Assembly (NCBI GenBank): GCA_960531495.1
Contig: OY482863.1
Span: forward strand, 6,651,963 to 6,715,962
Length of the DNA stretch: 64,000 nucleotides
Direction of reading: 5' to 3'
Source of the DNA: Zeus faber
Taxonomy: Eukaryota; Chordata; Actinopteri; Zeiformes; Zeidae
The notes beneath the pieces were generated by a model. It was not told where the DNA came from and searched no databases. It worked only from the letters and a program-made list of their open reading frames with translations. This document shows positions 55,660-64,000 of the stretch, piece after piece. How positions within the stretch are numbered: position 1 is the first letter of the stretch; each line of letters opens with the position of its first letter. The position numbers and the translations under genes are program-made.

Positions 55660-58600
55660 GTACCGTGGGCCGTCGACTTGCTGACTTCATTTGGATCGTG
55701 ATGTCGACGTTGTATCGTTTAAATGTCCTGCCCTTCGTGGCCCCCGAGGCCTCACCGGACGTGAAGGTACAGATTGATGGCGTTCACTTCTTGTCGAACT
55801 GGAGCTCTCTATCTCCTGGCCGCCAGGAGGCCGCGACTTGGCAGAAATTGTGCTTGTTAAATGTTCCACATAAACTTTGTCTGGACACTGAGTTGCTGGA
55901 GTTCGCCTCCATTTTGGTTCGGGATTGGGGAACCTTTTTAGGTGACATTTACGGAAACGGGAATGAAATGAAAACTGTCTGATAAGGTTATTACTTTAAA
56001 GTGGTAATCCATAAGAGGCGGTCCAACCCTGTTGGGTGCATTGCACTGCAAGTCCCGGAATTTTATATATATATAAAAAATAAAAAAAATAAAATAGAAA
56101 TCAAATATGGGATTTTTTTTCTCTACAGAATAATCTTACAGATTACCAGTTTCAATCATCTGCCTAAAGTGTTAGAGTTTGTCGTCAGGAGCTAGAGACC
56201 TCTCCCCTGGCATCGCCAGACCAATTCACAGCTGCATATCGGTCTGGAATCTCTCCTTTCATTTAAATCTCCAAGGGGTGTTACCAACGGGGCGCAGACC
56301 AAAATGTGTCTGGACGCATTGGAACCAATCAAAGCATTGGAAAGAGCTACAACCAATCAAAGCATTGGATAGACCTACAACCAATCAGAGCATTGGATAG
56401 ACCTACAACCAATCAGAGCATTGGATAGACCTACAACCAATCAGAGCAACGGAACGTGTGACGCTGAGCAAGTGAGTTGGTAAATTAGACTTTGACCAAA
56501 TCCCGTCAGAAGTATGACAAACATCTTTCTTATCAGCAAAAAGCTTTTTAGAGAAAATAATACGTCCAGTTTGTTTCATGCTGTTGCAAACGTCAACAGA
56601 CCGTGCCACATCAGCGGCAGCCATCTTGGTAAGGTGCGTCAATGGCTCTGCATCGTCGTCATATCAAACCCGCCTCATGTTAGATAAGCGCTTGTGATTG
56701 GCCCGACCCTGGTAAGGTGGGGTGGAAATCTGTTTGAATGGGAGGGTGGCTAGAGGTATTCTGCATTCTGCAACATATGAAACATGAGCTGAGATTCGTC
56801 TGGTTCCCAGGCTTATAGACCTTAATGTTCTGGCCACAAATTGGCGAGAGGTGGTTCTACGTTAAGCCTTATGCCTGGTCAATTACGCCAATGTTTTATT
56901 TGATTAAAAATGTATATGCGGATACTACAAATGTATGGCCTTGTTGGTGTTTCACAGCCTCAGAATCAATTTAATTTGCCAGTTACCCACATTTACATAC
57001 ACAGGTACACCTCACTTAACGAGCGCATTTAGTTCCTAGGACCAGGTTGTTAAGTGAATTGGTTGATAAGCGAGGACCCGTGTTATTTCACAGCAAGGGG
57101 GCGTGGCTGATATATATATATATATATAGTGTGTGTATATATAGTATATATAGTGTATATAGTGTTATTTCACGGTAAGGGGGCGTGGCCATTGCAAACG
57201 CTAGTGTAGTGAATACTGAGAGACTGCGGCAACGAGACTGAGACTGAGAACGGTGATGAGATGAGATGCTTGACGCTGAGACGCTGTGGTATCGTACACA
57301 GTGTACAATGCAGACTGGTCAGAGAGCAGGTCGTACGTCCGAACGGTCGTTAGACAGGAAGGTCCTGAAGTGAGGAGTACCTGTATTAAGAATTAGCTCT
57401 GGTGAGGTTTGGTGCGCTACACTGCGGAATGCCACGTTGCTATGTATTTTTGACGCATTTTTTCTTTTTTTATGTTGTTTATGTTTTTAGGCTCATCAGT
57501 GATTCTGTTTGGGGTGATTCAGAGGCGTGTTCCCCAAATCTTTCTAGGATTAGGCGACGACAAACGGTGATAGCGTCAATTACGTGAGCCCCAACTTCGC
57601 TGTCGGAGCTCAAATTGTTCCCGTGACATCACCGGGAGCTCATTCAGTCTGACTCAAGTCAGGTCATGACAATTAGTTCGGATTGTTAGGAATCAGTTTG
57701 AAAAGTAAAAAGTAAACCATTTGCATTCGAGCCAGAGGTGGGGGCCTATCGCTGCCACATAAGGCTGCAAGTCACAAATAGAGATTATGATCCCAGTGAA
57801 CGTATACCTTTCGTAAAGACATTGGTGTCGCAACCGAAATAGGTCTATTCTGTCCCAAAGGCCCAGGAACAGTCGTAAGTTCTGTAACCTCAGTGAAGGT
57901 TACTAACACTCATGAAACAAATTTTGTCCTGCCCGTCATCATATCTGGTGACCGCTCGACCCACTTCCCCCTCCAGGCTTTGAACTCCAGTTCCGTTTGG
58001 GCCCGACCCTGCAGGGGAAGCACGTGCGTGTTCACACCAACTACCCGGCCGAGGGCAAGGGGTACGACCGGCTCAGGTTCCGTGCCTTGGAATGGGTGAA
58101 CCCCACAGGCAGGGAGGACGACTGCGACAAGTACTGCAGATTGGACCTGCAGGTAGCCGGTTCCTACCAGTACTATTTTGGCTGCGGGTAGGTAGAACAC
58201 ACACACACAGACACAATAGGTTCCAAGCCTGAATTACGCTTCTCCAAACCTACACGTAGACCTCTCTGCGGAGCCAGGGAGGGAAGGGGGCGATGGGGTA
58301 ACCACAGCTTGGAAGAGGCTCACATCACACCTCTGAATGACGCCCGTGCACGTTTGTTTACGTGCAGAGGGAGAAGCATAATCCAGCTTTCATGTCTTCA
58401 TTCCTTTGTGTGTATGCCATTGTACATTTTGGCTGCGGGTGTATTCGGTTTGTGATGGATTCCGTGTATGTAAAAGTGTATAATGCCTGGATCAGACTAC
58501 ACCATACTTTTGTCTCTCACGATGGTCACCGTGTCAGATGAGGCGAGCGTTGTGCCGTACATTCTTGCCGTGCCTTGGTCGAGAGACTGGCAACACTATG

Positions 58601-61600
58601 AGTATTGACCCCCGACCGAAAAACATGGCTACGGAAGAGCTATGCGTGATGCTGGCGGTCTTGTTTTCCGGAAAGAAAAGGAGATTGTGGACCCGTTCCA
58701 GTGTATATCCGATCGTTTGGAGAATCTGTTTCGGCAACATTTCGGACGTACAATCGGAATCGGTTTAGTTTTCCACCTCCCCGTCTCCCCGCTTCCTCCC
58801 AGACCGACTCGCTTCCCTCCGCTGACGGAGCCCGGTTCCCCGAACGCGCCCGGAGCACATGGCTCATTATTATGCAGAATGACGTCATCGGATCTTCCCG
58901 GGTGCGGTGGGACATTTTTGGGGTTTCAGAATTAAGGGGTGTCGGAACAAGGGGCAGCCCCCGCGGCAACAGCGGTGTCCCATCTCCTTGCCATGTTTAC
59001 GTACAGCTAAGTGCACCTAGAGCGCTCTGCGTCGTAGAACTCGGCAGGAAAATACAAAAACCCGGACATGCTAGTCTTTTCGTCGGGGTGTCGTGGGGCA
59101 TTCGTCGATCACGTCGCACTGCACGGCTCAAGACGCCCGTTCGTCGTTCCCAATGTTCATATTCGGGCCCGACGGCGGAAGTTTGTCGGCCACGACAAAA
59201 CCGGGTCAAAACGGAGCTGAATTTGTGTCGTCCGACCCCGGCATCAAACGCATTCTTGCGTTAGGGGGGTTTTGTAGCAGGCGGAATCAGGCTTTGCTCT
59301 TCTGCTCTCGGCCTGGGATCCACATTTGTCCAAAGTCATTAGGTCATAACTGAAACAAAATTTAAGATGTGAACCATTCTGATTTATTTCACAAAAATAA
59401 TAGAATCCATAATAATTTTTTTCGCTGTTTAAAAAAAAAAAAAAAAAAAGAGGGAGCAGTTTTGATGTGGGAAGTTTGCAAGTCATGGTCAAGATTAGCT
59501 CGGCTTGGATTTGACCTGGCCAACAGCCGTGTGGTGGTGTGAGCTGGAGGAGGTTTGTGACATGAGGTCATGACAGCTACATGGAGCAGCTGGAAACTGA
59601 AGTTGTAGCACAGTATCGTAAATTCATTTCGATTTTTGAAGAAGTGGATGCATGTGCCCATGGCCGACTAGAAATGGACCCACAATCCAGATTTGGAAAC
59701 CACAAGATCGACAAAACGCAAAAGATGATTGACGCAAACACAGAAACAGTTTAAACATGCGGCGCGGTGCAGGAGGATGGTGCCATATTCGTCGCTGAGG
59801 AAAATTCCGCAACTTCACTGCAAACTCAATTTTGTCATCTGTATCAACCTCCACTATGCATATATTTGGTGTTGGTCGGAAAGGCAAGCGTATTATCTTT
59901 CGGCCACGTCTCTTCCTTCTTCAGTGAGATGTCGAGAATCGTTTTCCAGTACGTCAAAAAGACCTCGCTAGCGTCCTGAACTCGAATGGGGGGTTCATGG
60001 AGATGGTATAGAGATGACAGTTGAATGCTATGGGTGTAGTGCCCCTACAACCAACCTGAGTTGTCGGTCTCTGGTGTTGTGTTGCGTCATAACAATACCA
60101 GGAAACTTTGTTGGTTGAGGTTACTTTTATGGTGGAGGGGATCTGACCCCGGTTTCGCGGCGTGAACATGTGTTTGTCATGTATCAGCGTGCACTTGGGA
60201 AAACATGCATCATTTTATTACTGCTGTGCTTTCACTTCTGACAGGGACGATGAGAGGGTGGGCAGTGGGTACATTGTGGTGGACCCCGTGCTCAGGGTCG
60301 GAGACGACGATCACGTTCTCCCGCTGGACTGCATTACCATCCAGACCTATCTGGCAAAGTGCCTGGGCCCCCTGGATGAATGGTCTGACAGGCTCAGGGT
60401 CGCCAAAGAGACTGGTAAGGATTTATTTTTTTTGTTCTTGTTAAAGGGCAGTAGAGCTGAAATGTAGGTGTGGTTGTATCCGTTTCTGGAGTAAAATCTC
60501 CATTCATTTTTCTCGTAAACGATGCTGACACACAGCTGTCTGGGTATTTCGAGGCCTCGGATCGGCCTGAAACTATTCTGGATGACTCATCGGTACTTAC
60601 CTTCAAAGTCACAAAACTGTTTGCAAGCCATGTAAGAACTGATAACGTAATTACGATGCAAAATATAATTACTGTGCATAATGTAATGAAAAAAGTAATA
60701 ACATAAATACATGTAATAACTGGTTGATAATGTAATAAAAGTTCTGAGCAGATAATGTAATAACTTTTTGCACATATTGAAATAACTTATTACATTATAC
60801 ATACATTAGGTCATGTGTAATAATAACACAATAAAATCACTATTTTAATGGTTTGAAATGTCACAGAAGGCCCGAAATGTAGGTTACATTCTATTTTTCT
60901 TTTATTGCACTATATCAGCTTCTGATGTAGATATATTTACATGTGATTCAGTGGATGCTTTTATCCATAAAAACTAATATTAGTGTGGGCGCATACAGAT
61001 GTATGGGTGGCCCCAGCAGGAATCAAAACAAAACCCTATACTACATGAGCTGGATGGACCGCTCAAAATCTCACTTACCAGGAAAGGGTCATGGACGTCC
61101 AAGGCTCATTGATGTATGTGGGGAGTGAAGTCTAACTTGTCTGGTCCGATCCCACAGAAGAGCTGCTGTAGCACTAATTTGCACCAACAATTTGCACCAA
61201 AACTTATCACGTTATCTGCTCAGCAGTTTTATTACATTATTGACCAGTTATAACATTATGAGTTTGTATTACATTTTTTATGACGTTATACACAGTAATT
61301 ACATTTTGCATCGTTATTACATTATTACTTCTTACAAATGCCACCTTAAGGGGATAAACAGGAAGCTCACACCATTGTCCGACATTCTTTATATGTTACA
61401 CCGACACCAAAGATGGTTGGAAACCGTGCATTTAATTCAGGGTTTTATTGACTCCTATTTTTCACTTGGCACTATTTTGCACTAATCAGCTGTTTTGACT
61501 TTGCAGTCATTGCAAAAAATAGTTTTCAATAAAGCGTCATATTTCCGTCATTCAAAACAATACACTGAATATAATGAGAGATTCCGGTTTGGAAAAAAAA

Positions 61601-62173
61601 ATAGATGAATGTTTTTAATGCAGACATAATGTCTCCTCAGACTGCATTTAAACACAGTGAGAAGCTGCAGCCAAGTCTCAATTGTAAAGCGTTCAGCGAG
61701 GTATGACTATGAAAAGTTATAAATAATGGATACCGACATTTTCATAAGGCCTGAGTTGAAAAATTGCAAACCAATCCTTTAATTGTTTTTGTTAATGGAG
61801 CAAATACCCCAATAAATTTAATTTAATCTCTTTAATCTCTAAACCCAGATTTATGGAGCTGGTGATCAGAAAGAGCTCAGAGTTCATGATCAGAAAATCC
61901 CTCGCAGATTGTCTTTCACATGGTATTAAGGTGTTAAACTTGCTTCACCTTGGTCCTGGCCCACTCTAGGCTACAACATGATCCACCTCACCCCGCTTCA
62001 GAAGCCGGGCCTCTCTCGCTCCTGCTACTCCTTGGCCGACCAGTTGGCACTCAACCCTGCGTTCTCCCCCGAGGGGAAGCGCTACACCTGGTCGGATGTT
62101 GGTGATCTGGTGGAGAGGCTGAGGAAAGAGTGGAGCATGATCTGCATCACCGACGTGGTCTACAATCACACAG
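55575..62173 (+). CDS. agl: Glycogen debranching enzyme AGL, 5' part (residues 1-223)
   Basis: Cytosolic bifunctional enzyme: 4-alpha-glucanotransferase in the N-terminal half, amylo-alpha-1,6-glucosidase in the C-terminal half, removing glycogen branch points. Exons 55575-55659, 57977-58187, 60245-60414 and 61970-62173 give 223 codons plus 1 nt; all junctions keep phase. Start [20 protein letters not shown], then [69 protein letters not shown]; end [11 protein letters not shown], the GH13 conserved region I. Identity to human is high throughout. The rest of the roughly 1530-aa protein, with its catalytic residues, lies beyond the right edge. No further exon was found between 62174 and 64000. 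Divergent from frrs1, with promoter regions about 2 kb apart. Confidence 0.97.
56206..56811. mobile_element. Non-autonomous DNA transposon-like element with a CCAAT array
   Basis: Imperfect inverted ends: CCTGGCATCGCCAGACCAAT on the left; CCTGGGAACCAGACGAATCT on the other strand at the right. No coding capacity. Confidence 0.5.
56320..56455. repeat. 28-bp tandem repeat, each unit with CCAATC and ATTGG
   Basis: CCAATC at 56325, 56353, 56381, 56409 and 56437; unit ACAACCAATCAGAGCATTGG plus ATAGACCT. Five copies, the first and last imperfect. Confidence 0.9.
57002..57383. mobile_element. Tigger-like MITE, copy 3 (family A)
   Basis: Left end CAGGTACACCTCACTTAACG; right end, other strand, CAGGTACTCCTCACTTCAGG; TA follows the right end, CA precedes the left. 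Confidence 0.8.
57977..58187 (+). CDS. agl: agl coding exon 2 (residues 29-98)
   Basis: Acceptor cccctccag, donor GCGG|gtaggt, phase 1 to 2. Encodes [20 protein letters not shown] and [18 protein letters not shown]. Confidence 0.95.
58188..60244 (+). other. agl intron 2
   Basis: Contains a CpG-rich transposon-like element (58483-59244) and a poly-A run near 59430-59450. No exon recognised. Confidence 0.6.
58483..59244. mobile_element. CpG-rich DNA transposon-like element
   Basis: Imperfect inverted ends, about 15 of 20 matching: ATGCCTGGATCAGACTACAC on the left, ATGCCGGGGTCGGACGACAC on the other strand at the right. A short frame [20 protein letters not shown] near 58625 could be a transposon-protein remnant. 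Superfamily not assigned. Confidence 0.5.
60245..60414 (+). CDS. agl: agl coding exon 3 (residues 99-155)
   Basis: Acceptor ttctgacag, donor ACTG|gtaagg. Encodes [19 protein letters not shown] and [12 protein letters not shown]. Confidence 0.95.
60415..61969 (+). other. agl intron 3
   Basis: Dominated by a long inverted repeat (60629-61342) enclosing a Tc1 scrap. No exon. Confidence 0.65.
60629..61342. mobile_element. Foldback-type element with about 150-bp inverted arms
   Basis: Left arm 60629-60780 and right arm 61189-61342 are reverse complements at high identity by eye: both contain AACGATGCAAAATGTAATTA-like, TAATGTAATAAAA and CTGAGCAGATAA segments. The centre includes a Tc1 scrap at about 61000-61160 (GRPRLID remnant, GGACGTCCAAGGCTCATTGA). 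Confidence 0.8.
61970..62173 (+). CDS. agl: agl coding exon 4 (residues 156-223)
   Basis: Acceptor ccactctag, donor ACAG|gtagga, phase 1 at the end. Encodes [35 protein letters not shown] and the GH13 region I DVVYNHT. Confidence 0.96.
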
Positions 62174-64000
62174 GTAGGATGAGCACAGATCCAACTGTAC
62201 ATAAGGCTAGACGCAGCCTGTCCAGAGGGAAACGTACGACAGAAGTTGAAGATGCCAAAAATCGGAGCGAAAGTCCTTTGGCGCACAACTCGAGCAATGT
62301 CACGTGAATCGGTAGCGGCGGGCACCAACTGTAGCAAGACAGCAAGTCGAAAAATATAAACCTGCCACCAGAGTTGGCCTTTTCCACCTGGCAGACCTTT
62401 CAGCTGCGGCCGTGGCTCTTGCATCGCTTTCTCGGTTTCCCTTCCAGCATTTAGCCGCTGTTCTCTCTAAAGGTCAGACGGACAGACCGGGAGGGGAGGA
62501 TCCCCTCAACTGAAAAGCATTTCGTCCTCCCACTGTATGTCTCCACCTCCACCTTCACAGGGTGCTAAAGGTCGCCGCGCGTCCATCACATTCCGATCCG
62601 AGGCCGGCAAAAGAAATGCAACATCTGCGTCGCCAAGTGCCCACGTGGCCTAGCGCTTCCAAAGACTGCCCAAGAATCCGGAATATGATATATTTTCTGT
62701 TTAAGATAAGTCCACTGGCCTAGACTCAGGGTTTACAATGATGTAGTTGGTCTGAGACAATATGTCGTAATTGATATCTTAAACTCTAGAATTAAAAATA
62801 GTGTTTTCTTTAAGGGAATTAAGTAGCTTTTCACAACAGAGATCAGAAGAATATACAGAGTATTTTAAGACCATTCCATTATTATACTAATACAATGGTC
62901 CGTCAGTTGTTTCATAAGATCAAGATCATTTAAGATCTTCTCTTGTTCTAAGCAAGTGAAATTATCTCACCATCATTTTGCTCCGTTGACAATTTTTGAT
63001 CTAAATCCATTTTTTTTTTCCTTTTTTGTTGAGTTTCTTTTTTTTTGGTTATTGTTTTTTTTTAACCTGTGCTGTCAGCATGCTGGGCATACAACACAGA
63101 GTATTTGTACGCCATTGCGTTCAGGACAGAGTTAGTCTGCAAGTGGAGTTCAAGTTCTCAGCCTGCAATGCAACTCTTTATTCATTCTTAAATCATCAAG
63201 AACTGCTGCAATAGTTGAGTTTCAACAGTTGTGACAAAGACACGTCGAAGAGGCGAGCAATTATTTCACTTTTCTCACTCTCTGCCTCCCCCGTAAGACC
63301 CTGGGCCCTGCCTCAATAAACTAAGGATAGACTCAGGGCCCTATTTTAAGTGGCCCAGTTTGCTGAAACAACCTACAGCGGCCTGGGATGGGGTTACCCT
63401 GTCACACATTAACACTACCATCTCCAAGATTCTGTTACCTCCTCAATGTGACAGCGGACCACTTCTAGCTATCATTCCAATATATTGATAGAACACAAGT
63501 AATAACACAATCGTGTTATCAATGCGTGGTGAGAATAAAGAATTGATTTAAAATGATTTGACAGCAGAGTAATGTGCTAAATTTGATTTGGGTGGAATAA
63601 ATGGTTTGATTTCAATTGTCTCTGGGGTTGATTATGTCGTCAACTGCTGAATAGCATTATTATAGTAATGGCCTCAAGCCAGTTTTGACAGAATGTCCGC
63701 CCAACGTCTAAGTTGTGTTTTTTTTTTCTGTTTTTGCACTTTATACAAACTTCCCCCGACTCATCTGATCCTGATTGTAATTGCTCTCACCTGGGCTTTT
63801 CCTGTTTTAGGATGCAAAACAGGGATGTCAAATTTGTCTTTCCTTATTCATGCCGGGCTGTTGGAATAATTTTGGTGATTAGTTCCTTTGGAGTCAGTAC
63901 TTCTATGTATCACTCTATGAACCGTACATGCAAAGGTTGTTGGCCCTGTTGCTACAGGGGTGATTGGTCCAGAGAAATTCCTTGTGGCTGGTAACCAGAA
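62174..64000 (+). other. agl intron 4, to the window end
   Basis: No next exon found (the expected continuation after VVYNHT was looked for and not seen). No clear repeat apart from T-rich tracts near 63010-63065. Confidence 0.6.

Larger units (their letters stand above)
55660..57976 (+). other. agl intron 1
   Basis: Contains a DNA-transposon-like element with a CCAAT array (56206-56811) and a complete Tigger-like MITE (57002-57383). No exon seen. Confidence 0.65.

Noticed and set aside
63713-63994. 93-codon frame at the window end, considered as agl exon 5
   Set aside because: Does not match the expected AGL sequence after DVVYNHT.

Overview
The window is vertebrate nuclear DNA, most probably from a ray-finned (teleost) fish. 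It has GT-AG spliced genes with short exons, very dense microsatellites, and fish-typical DNA transposons (Tc1/mariner, Tigger/pogo-like, hAT-like). The gene order palmdelphin - FRRS1 - AGL matches the vertebrate PALMD-FRRS1-AGL neighbourhood (human 1p21). No bacterial, viral or CRISPR content was seen.

Layout. 1-6.4 kb: sequence upstream of the first coding palmd exon, with a decayed Tc1 element (1.2-2.25 kb), a GC-rich stretch around 2.7-4.2 kb and a Tigger-like element (4.2-5.0 kb). 6.4-19.3 kb (+): seven coding exons of palmd (576 aa model). 19.3-32.9 kb: non-coding DNA with a 1.6 kb GGA/TCC minisatellite in inverted arrangement (22.5-24.1 kb), several CpG-rich patches and a hAT-family fragment. 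32.9-35.9 kb (+): three exons, one of 2.27 kb, of a gene of the AKAP2/MISP family, in the place where AKAP2 follows PALM2 and MISP follows PALM in human. 38.1-52.1 kb (-): all 15 coding exons of frrs1 (596 aa, signal peptide to stop), convergent with the previous gene. 53.1-55.6 kb: two CpG-rich promoter regions, head to head. 55.6-62.2 kb (+): the first four coding exons of agl (residues 1-223). The gene runs off the right edge.

Functions. Palmdelphin and AKAP2/MISP proteins are cytoplasmic, membrane- or actin-associated scaffolds. FRRS1 is a membrane ferric reductase with reeler, DOMON and cytochrome b561 parts. AGL is the glycogen debranching enzyme. No shared pathway is evident. The arrangement is inherited synteny, not an operon.

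The most interesting point is the AKAP2/MISP-like gene directly behind palmd. Palmd exon 7 has a candidate phase-0 donor and the AKAP2-like exon starts in phase 0, so a palmd-akap2-like read-through protein, parallel to PALM2-AKAP2, is possible on paper. An in-exon ATG with a near-ideal Kozak context would equally allow independent translation. Exon boundaries were worked out by eye from splice motifs, reading phase and remembered family sequences. No alignment or transcript data were available.
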